From: PALSA-607 sp963737705
Lineage (GTDB): Bacteria; Actinomycetota; Actinomycetes; Acidothermales; Acidothermaceae
NCBI GenBank assembly: GCA_963737705.1
Contig: CAVTTP010000003.1
Location: 124,001 to 188,000 of the forward strand
Length of the DNA: 64,000 bases
Direction: 5' to 3'
Shown here: piece after piece, positions 35,584 through 43,442 of the stretch
Numbering within the stretch: position 1 is the first letter of the stretch
Layout: each line of letters opens with the position of its first letter
Program-made: the position numbers and the translations under genes
Notes under the pieces: model-generated
What the model was told of the DNA's origin: nothing
Databases searched by the model: none
The model's input: only the letters and a program-made list of their open reading frames with translations

Positions 35584-36777
35584 GTGACCTCGCAGGCGGA
35601 CGGTGACCGCGACGGCTCGCGGGTCCGTTTCCGGTGCGCGACGCCGCGGACTGCTCTTGTCGTCGGTGTCGTGACTCTGCTGATGTTCGCGGCATGCGTC
35701 CCGTTGGCCAAGCTGTCGAAGACCGGTAGCCCGCCTGTGCTGGTGATTCCGTTCGCCGTGCTCGGGTTCGTCCTGGCACGCCGGCAGCCGCGCAACCCGA
35801 TCGGCTGGATCATGCTCTTGCTTGGCCCGGTCTTCATCGTCAGTACTGCCGCCGGCTTGTATTCCGTTTTGGCGTATCGCGTCGACGGCCACGATTTGCC
35901 GCTGTCGCGGGTCGCTGTCGTCGTCGCGCCGGCTTGGGTTTTGTTGCAGGTGGTCTTGCCGCTCCCGATCCTGCTGTTTCCCGATGGCCGGATCGCGTCG
36001 CGGCGGTGGCGGTGGACGCTCTGGATCTACCTGGCGATCGCCGCGCTCTGGATCGGCACCCTGTGCGTGCTCGGATCCGCCGCGTTACGGCAGCATCCGG
36101 TGCGTATCGACTCCGCGGGGCAGTCTGTGCATCTGGATGGGACCACGCACGGTGTTGCCCTGGGCATCCAGGACGTGGTCTTAGTCATCTACATCGCGCT
36201 CGTCGTGTCGTGGGTGCTCAGGTTGCTCGTCAGCTACCGCGGTTCAGCCGGCGATCTTCGGCAACAACTCAAATGGCTGATGGGTGGCGGCGCAGTTTGT
36301 GTAGTCGGAATCCTTTCTGGCGCACTGCTCAGCGGGATTGGATCGGCGCTTTTCAGCCTCATCCTCGCGTTCCCCGTATGCATCGGGATCGCGATCTTGA
36401 AATACCGGCTCTACGACATCGACCGGTTGATCAGTCGCGCACTTTCCTACTTCCTCGTCACCGCGCTGCTGATCGGCGTGTACGTCGGCTTGGTCACCCT
36501 GGCCACTCGGGCATTACCGCTGTCATCGCCGGTCGGAGTCGCGGGTTCCACGCTCGCAGTTGCAGCGCTGTTCAATCCAGTGCGACGCAGAGCGCAGCGG
36601 ATCATCGACCGCCGCTTCAACCGCGCTCACTACGACGCCGACGCCATCCTTGCCGAGTTCACGGCCGCATTGCGCAACGAGATTGATGTCGAAAGCGTCC
36701 AGCGCGATCTCGTTGAAGTCGTCACCCGATCGGTGCAACCTGCACATGTCACGGTCTGGATCCGCTCCTTGAGTTAA
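35584..36777 (+). CDS. multi-TM sensor-like membrane protein without a kinase domain
   Basis: 397 aa, GTG start. About eight TM helices, then the family segment LKYRLYDIDRLISRALSYFLVTALLIGVYVGLV and the cytoplasmic ending RRRAQRIIDRRFNRAHYDADAILAEF ... EVDVESVQRDLVEV. This arrangement is common in actinobacterial and chloroflexal membrane proteins that sometimes continue into a histidine kinase; here the protein ends about 25 residues further on. Role unknown. Confidence 0.8.
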   Translation: MTSQADGDRDGSRVRFRCATPRTALVVGVVTLLMFAACVPLAKLSKTGSPPVLVIPFAVLGFVLARRQPRNPIGWIMLLLGPVFIVSTAAGLYSVLAYRVDGHDLPLSRVAVVVAPAWVLLQVVLPLPILLFPDGRIASRRWRWTLWIYLAIAALWIGTLCVLGSAALRQHPVRIDSAGQSVHLDGTTHGVALGIQDVVLVIYIALVVSWVLRLLVSYRGSAGDLRQQLKWLMGGGAVCVVGILSGALLSGIGSALFSLILAFPVCIGIAILKYRLYDIDRLISRALSYFLVTALLIGVYVGLVTLATRALPLSSPVGVAGSTLAVAALFNPVRRRAQRIIDRRFNRAHYDADAILAEFTAALRNEIDVESVQRDLVEVVTRSVQPAHVTVWIRSLS

Positions 36778-36837
36778 CTTCAACGGGCAGCCGAACGCAG
36801 CAAGGCAGATCTCCACACGCACCTTTCACAGTTACCT

Positions 36838-36945
36838 TCGACAACGACGCACTCGTCCTCGCCCTGGCTAGCGACGCATTGGTGCTCACGCCCACTAGTA
36901 GCTTGCTCATCGCGCGCGGTCGGTAGACGCTCACGTGCGCGGGAG
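36838..36945 (+). repeat. 108-bp duplicated segment, copy B (gene fragment)
   Basis: Second copy of 21118-21225. The C-terminal reading frame of the 51-aa membrane protein is still open (FDNDALVLALASDALVLTPT, then SSLLIARGR and stop), but the start and first TM segment are absent, so this is an orphan 3' piece. Confidence 0.8.
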
Positions 36946-36994
36946 CCTTCGGTCACGCGCATGGTGCGGAGAAACTGTCGTGAGGTTGTGTCGG

Positions 36995-37852
36995 CTAGAC
37001 GATGATGGCGCGCACCCGCAGGACGGCGTCGGTGATGTGAGCTGGTCCGGTCACCGCGACTTGACCCGGTGGGAGGTCCGCGCCGGTGAACATGCGCCAC
37101 GCGTTGTCGGGTGACAGCGTCACAGTCGCGGTCGGGTTGGTGGCCGTACGTTCCTCCATCACCCATCCACCGCCGCGTGGGGTGAGAGTCCAGCAGGCAA
37201 CCCCAGCGACCGTCAGCTCCAGGGTGGTAGCCGGGTCGGTTGGCTGGCCGAGTTGGTGCGGCACCGCCCACACGAATGTGCGGAGCACCTCCGGCAGGTG
37301 GTCAGCGTGGTTTTCGACCTGACCGACGGCCTCGCGCATCTGCTGCTGATGCACCCAGCGTTCGGTGAACTACTGCGCCAAGTTGAACCAGAACGGCACC
37401 GGCTCGCTACTGGCCCATGACACCCAGCCCTCACTGCGCAGATCACACCGCGCGTGAAACGCATCGACTTGGTCTCCCGTCCACCCCAGCAGGTCGATCA
37501 CCACACGCGGACTTAGCGCGCGCGCAGCATCGACCCACCGCTGGTTCTTCGCCGCCAAAAGTTCGACAAACCGCTGTCGGTCCGACATGTCGACCAGCGC
37601 GGCGGTGCTGCCGTCTCGTTGATGAGACAGCCAGGTCAGGTCATCGTCGAGTAGGTGCAACGCGAGATCTCGCACTGTCCACCTTGGCGCAGCCGACGCT
37701 ACGACCCACTCGTCCGCGGTTAACCCCTCCAAGAACGCGAGCAACCGCGTGCGCTCGTCCGTCGCGACCGGTCGCACGTCGCGTACCGGCGCATCCCAAA
37801 GCGACACGACCACATTCTCTACGGCCGGACGACGATGCCGCGACAAACGCAC
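36995..37852 (-). pseudogene. maleylpyruvate isomerase family protein with in-frame amber stop
   Basis: One gene split by a single TAG at 37370-37372. The first part (TDERTRLLAFLEGLTADEWVVASAAPRWTVRDLALHLLDDDLTWL) is the mycothiol/DinB-like N-terminal domain, and reading continues in the same frame as FTERWVHQQQMREAVGQVENHADHL, which is the family's conserved second segment. The family normally has Tyr or a charged residue where the stop is. The start may be the GTG at 37807. Inactive unless the stop is read through or is a sequencing error. Confidence 0.82.
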
Positions 37853-37860
37853 AGATCTGC

Positions 37861-37920
37861 CGCCGAGCGCGTTCCGCGGAACGCGATCCCTTGGGCGATG
37901 ACGCGCATGACTAATCGTCG
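37861..37920 (+). repeat. 18-bp perfect palindrome plus dispersed repeat, copy 16
   Basis: CGCGTTCCGCGGAACGCG (37868-37885) is a perfect palindrome, and GGGCGATGACGCGCATGAC (from 37893) is a repeat core. The same pairing occurs near 32314-32375. Confidence 0.6.
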
Positions 37921-37938
37921 TTCGACGCGACTATGGCG

Positions 37939-38364
37939 CTAGGAGGATGTCGCAGGCGATGGACCAGCGGCCTGCTTCGCCTCCGCGCAGAGTTCGTCGT
38001 CGGTCACTAGGCAAGCTCCCGCTACCTGTCGATTCCCGATGAGTCCGGGAAGGGAGACCGTGTGACGCTCGAAGCTGAGATCCGCCGGGCAGGCTCCTCG
38101 TGCGACATGGTCCCAGGTCGTGATCGCGATGGTCCGGCTTCCGTAGCTGACATCCAGATGATCGAAGCGATGGCATCCGCCCTCAACCGCGAGGATCTCA
38201 ACACGGGAGCTGGTCGGGACAGCCGACACCAAGGCCCAATGCCCCTGGACCAGCCCGTTCCCCCCGCCGCTTGTGACTGCTGTGTGAACGCCGAGCACGA
38301 CGAGGGCCGAACTCATCAACACGCCGGCAACTACTAGCCAGCGTCTCTGCGAGAAACGCGACAT
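37939..38364 (-). CDS. hypothetical secreted or membrane-anchored protein, 141 aa
   Basis: N-terminal RRWLVVAGVLMSSALVVLGVH is a signal anchor or signal peptide. The extracytoplasmic part contains three or four cysteines (GGCHRFD, GACPADL, GACLVTDDELC) that may form disulfides, and several beta-like segments. No family recognised. Its end is Ala/Pro/Ser-rich. Confidence 0.7.
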   Translation of the reverse strand: MSRFSQRRWLVVAGVLMSSALVVLGVHTAVTSGGGNGLVQGHWALVSAVPTSSRVEILAVEGGCHRFDHLDVSYGSRTIAITTWDHVARGACPADLSFERHTVSLPGLIGNRQVAGACLVTDDELCAEAKQAAGPSPATSS

Positions 38365-38400
38365 GCATCACTGCCGATCAGTCACCGGACCAAACCGGCA

Positions 38401-38502
38401 CGACACTAAACCGGGTACGACACTAAACCGGGTACGACACTAAACCGGGTACGACACTAAACCGGGTACGACACTAAACCGGGTACGACACTAAACCGGG
38501 TG
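38401..38502. repeat. 17-bp tandem repeat, six copies
   Basis: Unit CGACACTAAACCGGGTA, starting at 38401, 38418, 38435, 38452, 38469 and 38486 (last with G for the final A), flanked by partial units on both sides. Perfect copies suggest recent slippage. The inner CTAAACCGGGT also occurs at about 56855. Confidence 0.95.
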
Positions 38503-38658
38503 CGACATCGTGCCCGATTCCGATCGCGAAGTGGGAAAGCAAACACGCCGCACCAGGCACTGTTTTCAACTCTGGCGACGCGCGACCGCGAAACAACACC
38601 CACATTTGCCGAAGGTCGCGGGTGGTTAGACGCCAACGCCGGGGGTAGCAAATCGACC

Positions 38659-39027
38659 ATGCTCTCGATGGCAGCGCGGACGGTCGAAGCCAGCGGTTGG
38701 CGCGGGGCGCCGGTGTGGTGGCCCGTGTCCCTCGCCGTCTTCTTCGTGGCGCTGTTGTTCGTGTTCGGCTTCGCCGCCAAGCGTCAGAAGGCCAAGCCTG
38801 TTGGTGAACGTGCGTGGTGGAGTCGGCCGTTGTCGCCATTTTGGCGGGCGAGTCGGTTGTGGGGCGGCTTGCTGGGCGCAGGAGTCTCCTGCATCATCAT
38901 CGGCATCGTCACGGGCCGAGAGGCCATGGCCGTCTTTGGGCTGGTCGTCGGACTTGTAGGGGCGGCGGTCGCCGGCGCCATTTATAAGCTCACCGCGACG
39001 CGTAGCGAAAGCGTCCACCACTCGTAA
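38659..39027 (+). CDS. small membrane protein, 122 aa
   Basis: From the ATG 38659: a TM helix at about residues 21-40 (WWPVSLAVFFVALLFVFGFAA), a basic cytoplasmic loop (KRQKAKPVGERAWW), and two further hydrophobic helices (LLGAGVSCIIIGIVTG, MAVFGLVVGLVGAAVAGAIY). Unknown function. A longer frame from 38500 covers the tandem-repeat edge and is less likely. Confidence 0.65.
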   Translation: MLSMAARTVEASGWRGAPVWWPVSLAVFFVALLFVFGFAAKRQKAKPVGERAWWSRPLSPFWRASRLWGGLLGAGVSCIIIGIVTGREAMAVFGLVVGLVGAAVAGAIYKLTATRSESVHHS

Positions 39028-39116
39028 CGTCGCGCGGCGTCATTGCGCCGAAGCGGGCTCATATATGCCGCGCACTGGATCGAGAAATGTGTTGACGGGG
39101 CAGCCATCATGACCGT

Positions 39117-39875
39117 GTGCGCAGTTTCGACGACCTCGTTGCTGAGGCGGAGTCGGTCGACGTCTCCGGCTGGGATTTCGGCTGGCTCGATGGCCGGGCA
39201 TCGGAGCAGCGGCCGCCGTGGGGGTACTCGCGGCTCGTGGCTGTCCGCTTTTCGGAAGTGGCTTCCGCGCTCGATATCGACACCGGCGGCGGGGAGCTGG
39301 TCGCCCAGATTCCGCATCTACCGAGAACCATGGTGGTCACCGAGGGATGGGCACCCAATGTTGAGCGCGCGCAGCGCGTCCTGTCACCGCGCGGAGTGCA
39401 GGTTGTCGCGGTCAAGCAGGGAGAACCGCTGCCCTTCCCCGACCGCAGCTTTGAACTCGTGACGAGCCGCCACCCCGTAACGCCTAACTGGGGTGAGATC
39501 GCCCGAGTGCTTATTCCGGGGGGTACTTACCTCGCCCAACATGTCGGACCAGCATCCGCGTTCGAGCTCATCGAACACTTCCGCAGTTCTGTGCAGGACG
39601 ATCGCCTCGAGCGAGACTCGCAGCGTGAGGCCGCTGCTGCGCGGGCGGCCGGCTTGCAGATTCAAGAACTGCGGACAGCGCGCTGTCGGATGGAGTTCTT
39701 CGACATCGGGGCGATCGTCTACATTCTGCGGAAGTGCGTGTGGTGGGTTCCAGACTTTACGGTTAACCGCTACCGCGACGCTCTCCAGCAACTGGACAGC
39801 CACATCCGTCAGCATGGCGTGTTCGTCGCTCATTCGACGCGCACCCTGTTCGACGCCAAACTCGTACCCCTCTAG
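39117..39875 (+). CDS. SAM-dependent methyltransferase, type 11-like
   Basis: 252 aa, GTG start. Class I Rossmann methyltransferase: ALDIDTGGGELVAQIPHLP (AdoMet motif I variant), VVTEGWAPNVERAQRVL, PFPDRSFELVTSRHPV (motif with the PDxxFD-like segment) and EIARVLIPGGTYLAQHVG. Close relatives are annotated as rRNA or antibiotic methyltransferases, but substrate cannot be told. Nine bases before an Arr-type gene, so the two may form a resistance-type operon. Confidence 0.88.
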   Translation: MRSFDDLVAEAESVDVSGWDFGWLDGRASEQRPPWGYSRLVAVRFSEVASALDIDTGGGELVAQIPHLPRTMVVTEGWAPNVERAQRVLSPRGVQVVAVKQGEPLPFPDRSFELVTSRHPVTPNWGEIARVLIPGGTYLAQHVGPASAFELIEHFRSSVQDDRLERDSQREAAAARAAGLQIQELRTARCRMEFFDIGAIVYILRKCVWWVPDFTVNRYRDALQQLDSHIRQHGVFVAHSTRTLFDAKLVPL

Positions 39876-39884
39876 GCTTTCGTC

Positions 39885-40295
39885 GTGAGCGAGGTGCTTG
39901 ACGAGGGTCCGTTCTTCCATGGCACAAGAGCTGACCTGAAGGTGGGCGAGCTACTCGCAGCTGGCTTCCGGTCGAACTACCGTCCCGATGTGGTGATGAA
40001 CCACATCTACTTCACTGCGCTGCGTGACGGTGCCGGACTGGCCGCAGAACTCGCAGCAGGTGACGGTGGTCCACGCGTCTACGTTGTGCAGCCGACCGGG
40101 ACGTTCGAGGACGACCCCAACGTTACTGAGAAGAAGTTTCCTGGTAACCCGACACGGTCGTATCGCAGCAGAGAGCCACTCATGATCGTCGGCGAGGTGA
40201 TCGACTGGAAGCGGCAAAGCCCTGCGGAGTTAAGGGCATGGCGCGAGCGGCTGGCAGCGATCCGCGCAGATGAACGCGGGGAAATCATCAACTGA
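39885..40295 (+). CDS. arr: Arr-type NAD+-rifampin ADP-ribosyltransferase
   Basis: Modifies rifamycins by ADP-ribosylation, giving resistance in known homologues. 136 aa, full length for Arr. Family segments are nearly complete: FFHGTRADLKVGELLAAGF with the catalytic-fold His, SNYRP, NHIYFTAL, GAGLAAELAAGDGGPRVYVVQPTG, FEDDPNVTEKKFPGNPTRSYRS and REPLMIVGEV. GTG start. Neighbouring methyltransferase and the accessory setting fit an acquired or ancient environmental resistance gene. Confidence 0.94.
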   Translation: MSEVLDEGPFFHGTRADLKVGELLAAGFRSNYRPDVVMNHIYFTALRDGAGLAAELAAGDGGPRVYVVQPTGTFEDDPNVTEKKFPGNPTRSYRSREPLMIVGEVIDWKRQSPAELRAWRERLAAIRADERGEIIN

Positions 40296-40316
40296 GCGCA
40301 TCGCACGTGCCACCGT

Positions 40317-40336
40317 GCGCGCTCACGTGAACGCGC
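40317..40336. terminator. palindrome between convergent genes
   Basis: GCGCGCTCACGTGAACGCGC, imperfect at one pair, lies between the ends of arr and the minus-strand lipoprotein gene. A very similar palindrome is at 49035. Probable two-way terminator, although no T-run is present. Confidence 0.5.
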
Positions 40337-40348
40337 CCGGAGCGAAAG

Positions 40349-40825
40349 TCACTGCGTGATCAGCAGCGTTGCACCTGGGTCCGGCGTCCTTGGGCCGGTG
40401 AGGACGGTGATGGCGCAAGGGTTGCCCGATTCGGGGTCTGCGGTGATCAGTACAGCAGTGACCGTGAAGTCGTTGCTGGAGCCGGGCGCACCCGTGGATG
40501 GCCCGCCGACGGCGATGGTGGGGAACGTACCGATCAGTTTGATGTTCAGCAGCGTGCCGGAGGTGCACGCTGGCCCCGCGTTCGGGTCGGTGACGGTGCC
40601 CTTGCCGACCGTGGCGCTTGCGCTGGTGACTGTAGCGTCATATTTCAGCGTCTCGGCTCGGGCAACAGTGACCGCGACGTTGTACTCACGGTCGGTGAGA
40701 GACCCGTGCCCGGCCGCGGAGCTGGAAATGCTGGGGCCATTGAGCACACCGCTGGCGCTGCTCGTGCACCCGCCGGCTGCGAGTGCTGCGAGGAAGCAGA
40801 CGAAGGCTGTCAATCGCGATGGCAT
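40349..40825 (-). CDS. hypothetical lipoprotein
   Basis: 158 aa from the ATG 40825. Signal peptide with lipobox (FVCFLAALAAGGC), then a Ser/Gly/Thr-rich exported domain with beta-type segments (TLKYDATVTSASATVGKGTVT, NDFTVTAVLITADPESGNPC) and two later cysteines. Anchored outside the cytoplasmic membrane. No family recognised. Confidence 0.75.
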   Translation of the reverse strand: MPSRLTAFVCFLAALAAGGCTSSASGVLNGPSISSSAAGHGSLTDREYNVAVTVARAETLKYDATVTSASATVGKGTVTDPNAGPACTSGTLLNIKLIGTFPTIAVGGPSTGAPGSSNDFTVTAVLITADPESGNPCAITVLTGPRTPDPGATLLITQ

Positions 40826-40938
40826 GAGCCTCGGACGCGGCGGCATAGTCGGATGGTTCCACACAAAGGCGAACCCGCCGCCTGCTGCGGCCGAGAACTC
40901 CGGTGCATCAGGAATGGCCACCCCGGTACGGTGCGGTC

Positions 40939-41397
40939 ATGACTGCGGATGAGTTCGTGCCAGCCGGCTTCAATCCACCGACGTCACTGGTGAATGACCA
41001 GTTCCGCCTCGAACCGCTGGGACCCCAGCACAACGAGGCCGATCATGCCGCCTGGACGTCGAGCATCGAGCACATACGCTCGACTCCTGGGTATCCCGAC
41101 GGCAACTGGCCACCACCCACCGGTATGACACTCGAGAGAAACCTCAGCGACCTTCGTCGCCACGCCGAAGACTTCACCAGCGGGCGCGGCTTCACCTTCA
41201 CTGTCCTTGACCCAACCGACAACGACGTCATCGGTTGCGTCTACCTGTATCCGTCTGCCTCGAAGGAGTCGGACGTCACGGTGCAGTCCTGGGTGCGCGC
41301 CGACAGATCGGACCTCGACGGGCCACTCGCCGACGCCGTCGCAAGCTGGCTCGCGACCGACTGGCCGTGGGAGCGCGTCGATCGTTGCGGTCGCTGA
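40939..41397 (+). CDS. GNAT N-acetyltransferase
   Basis: 152 aa. RimJ/RimL-like start (FRLEPLGPQHNEADHAAW), then PPPTGMTLERNLSDLRRHAEDF, the beta-hairpin GFTFTVLDPTDNDVIGCVYLYPS and SWVRADRSDLDGPLADAVASWLATDWPWERV. The ending is short after WERV compared with what I expect of the family, so a 3' truncation is possible. Divergent from the lipoprotein gene at 40349. Confidence 0.83.
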   Translation: MTADEFVPAGFNPPTSLVNDQFRLEPLGPQHNEADHAAWTSSIEHIRSTPGYPDGNWPPPTGMTLERNLSDLRRHAEDFTSGRGFTFTVLDPTDNDVIGCVYLYPSASKESDVTVQSWVRADRSDLDGPLADAVASWLATDWPWERVDRCGR

Positions 41398-41427
41398 GTT
41401 GTAGTGCACGTTCGTGCCGATTCACGT

Positions 41428-42162
41428 CTACCTACTGCCTGCAACTCCCTTCTCTGTGAAGGTCACCGCGGTGGCTAGGAGCTGAGCGTCGATTGTGGCA
41501 GTGAGCTCTTGAGGTTCGGGGTCCAGCGAGGGTGTGTCCGACGGCGAGCTGTCCCCGCGAAACAGTGCGGCCGCCAAGGCCTGGCCACGGCCGCCGCGCC
41601 CGGTGCCGCCGTCGAGTAGCCCGGCGTCGGCGACCTGGAGCACCTCCACCACGGAGACGCCAAGTGCGGCCGCATAGTCACGCCCCTTGTCGATCGCTGC
41701 ACGGATCGCGTCAGCGCGAACCTGCGCCCAGCCGGGGTTGTCGGAGTCGACGTGCCAACTCACGCTGTGGATGTGCAGGTCCTGATGCGTGCTCAAATGC
41801 GTGCCGAGTTCCTCCAACAGCTCGAAGTCGCGCACGCTGATCTGCACGCTGACAGTCGCGGCCACGCGCCCCGTTGTTTCGTTCATGCCGGTCACCTTGT
41901 TGTGTTGTTGCTCGGCCCAGGTGGTCGCCGATCGCGCCAGCCACGTGAGGGCGTTGCGTTCGCCGTCCGCAGTCATGGCGACGGCGCCCAGTGAGGCGAG
42001 ATCGGTGGTCAGCCGCTGCAACGCCACGGACGCCTCCGCGAGCGCATCGGGTTTGGACCCGCGAGAGATCGCGATCGCACCGGACAACGTCACGGAGTCC
42101 GCGGAGACAGTGAGGATCGCTTCACCGCGCACAGACAGCACCAGCCCAGCTTGATCAGTCAT
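41428..42162 (-). CDS. SIMPL-domain (DUF541) protein
   Basis: 244 aa from the ATG 42162, preceded by GGAGGA. Typical SIMPL sequence: VLSVRGEAILTVSADSVTLSGAIA, then ALAEASVALQRLTTDLASLGA and WHVDSDNPGWAQVRADAIRAAIDKGRDYAAALGVSVVEVLQVAD. The family forms ring oligomers (BP26-like) with no proven activity. No signal peptide is obvious here. A GNAT gene converges on it. Confidence 0.88.
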   Translation of the reverse strand: MTDQAGLVLSVRGEAILTVSADSVTLSGAIAISRGSKPDALAEASVALQRLTTDLASLGAVAMTADGERNALTWLARSATTWAEQQHNKVTGMNETTGRVAATVSVQISVRDFELLEELGTHLSTHQDLHIHSVSWHVDSDNPGWAQVRADAIRAAIDKGRDYAAALGVSVVEVLQVADAGLLDGGTGRGGRGQALAAALFRGDSSPSDTPSLDPEPQELTATIDAQLLATAVTFTEKGVAGSR

Positions 42163-42244
42163 GAAAAATCCTCCGGATCCATTGAGGACATAGTGATAAG
42201 TAATGACGTGGGGGACAAGCCGTGTCGGACATCGGAGGAAGCAG

Positions 42245-42967
42245 ATGACTGCCCAACTCGTTGCGCTCTGCTTCGACGCGAACGAGCCGCCGCTCGTTGC
42301 GCGATTTTGGGCTGGCGTCCTGGGCTGGGAGACGACCGACGACCTCGACGGCGCGATCGCGCTCTTGCCCGCCGATGACACCGGATTCCGGCTTCGCTTC
42401 CTTCCAACCCAGGAGCAGAAGACTGGGCAGAACTACATGCACTTCGACCTGACGAGCAACCTCCAACCCCAGCAGGAGACCATCGACCGGGCGCTTCGAC
42501 TCGGCGCGCGGCACATCGACATCGGTCAACGGCCCGACGAAGGCCATGTGGTCCTCGCCGATCCCGAAGGCAATGAGTTCTGCGTGATCGAGCCGGGCAA
42601 CAAGTTCCTTGCTGAGTGCGGATTCATCGGTGCGGTCTCGTGTATCGGTACGCAGGAGGTTGGCTACTTCTGGAGCAAGGCACTCGGCTGGCCGTTGGTG
42701 TGGGACCAGGACCAGGAGACCGCCGTTCGCTCGCCGCACGGTGGCCCCAAGATCACGTGGGGCGGTCAGCCAAGGATGCCGAAAACCGGCAAGGACCGCG
42801 TGCATTTCGACCTCACTCCGGCTGCGGACACTGACCAGCAAGCGGAAGTCGACCGTCTCGTGTCGCTCGGAGCGAGTCGAGCGGACGTCGGGCAGGGCGA
42901 GGTCAGCACGGTGGTGATGGCAGATCCCGATGGCCGTCAGTTCTGCGTGGTGCCTCCGCCCTCATGA
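42245..42967 (+). CDS. tandem VOC (glyoxalase-like) protein
   Basis: 240 aa, two similar VOC halves. Each half has a start like FDANEPPLVARFWAGVLGWE / IGTQEVGYFWSKALGWP, a YMHFDLT/RVHFDLTP strand and the end VVLADPEGNEFCVIEPG / VVMADPDGRQFCVVPPP. The pattern is the glyoxalase-like/DUF of Streptomyces. AGGAAG precedes the ATG. A single-half relative is encoded at 47892. Six-bp convergent overlap with the next gene. Confidence 0.9.
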   Translation: MTAQLVALCFDANEPPLVARFWAGVLGWETTDDLDGAIALLPADDTGFRLRFLPTQEQKTGQNYMHFDLTSNLQPQQETIDRALRLGARHIDIGQRPDEGHVVLADPEGNEFCVIEPGNKFLAECGFIGAVSCIGTQEVGYFWSKALGWPLVWDQDQETAVRSPHGGPKITWGGQPRMPKTGKDRVHFDLTPAADTDQQAEVDRLVSLGASRADVGQGEVSTVVMADPDGRQFCVVPPPS

Positions 42968-43381
42968 CTTTGATCCAGTGAAGGTGACGTCTCCCGTAGT
43001 CGGATCGACGTGTGCGCCGAACTCGAAGGAAGTGGAGATGCCGTCCCAGTTGCCCTGCACTCCGCCTTCGCGCGGCACCGTGACACCGGTCTCGCCCCAG
43101 CGCACGACAACGCCGGTCAGATCACACTGAGCTTTGGGCACAGTGATCGGCACTGCGATGAGCACGGCCTGTGCGCCAGGGTGTCCGCACGCAGCTGCCA
43201 AAGACTCCGGGAGTGCGGCTTGCGGTGAGCTGGACGCTGGCTCACTTCTCGGCACCTGTGTGCTTTGCAGACCGCTGCTCATCGGAGCCTGCGCTTGAAG
43301 CTGGTCGGGTGTGGCACTCGCGCAACCCACCACACCGACCGCGGTCAGTGTGACCATCAGCGCCCCCCGGAATCCACTCAC
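42962..43381 (-). CDS. hypothetical lipoprotein
   Basis: 139 aa from a GTG at 43381, chosen because AAGGAG lies seven bases upstream. Lipobox in LTAVGVVGC; then a low-complexity stretch and a compact beta-rich domain (VLIAVPITVPKAQCDLTGVVVRWGETGVTVPREGG). Exported and lipid-anchored; function unknown. Divergent from another secreted protein gene with a 61-bp gap. Confidence 0.75.
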   Translation of the reverse strand: MSGFRGALMVTLTAVGVVGCASATPDQLQAQAPMSSGLQSTQVPRSEPASSSPQAALPESLAAACGHPGAQAVLIAVPITVPKAQCDLTGVVVRWGETGVTVPREGGVQGNWDGISTSFEFGAHVDPTTGDVTFTGSKS

Positions 43382-43442
43382 ATTGATGCTCCTTCTCCCG
43401 TGAGCGTGATCCCTGTGACGCGCCTGCGTCCACACTGGTTCC

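Larger units (their letters stand above)
19369..42961. other. accessory region of single-gene units with dispersed repeats
   Basis: Between HMG-CoA lyase and about 43 kb the window changes character: mostly short, functionally unrelated genes on both strands, intergenic gaps of 50-370 bp, broken genes, an IS110 relic and repeated short sequences. The flanking core genes are compact and coupled. The dispersed repeat is seen only from 20.1 to 37.9 kb and always in the + orientation, whichever way the gene points. No integrase, phage or conjugation gene is visible, so how it arose is open. Confidence 0.6.

Noticed and set aside
20143..37920. Calling the dispersed repeats integron attC sites
   Set aside because: A few copies have an RYYYAAC-like left end (for example near 24966 and 25862), but no copy shows a matching GTTRRRY end with complementary L sites, and no integron integrase gene is present. 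Left as a hypothesis only.
38401..38502. CRISPR array
   Set aside because: Units are 17 bp, directly abutting, with no spacers; no cas genes nearby.
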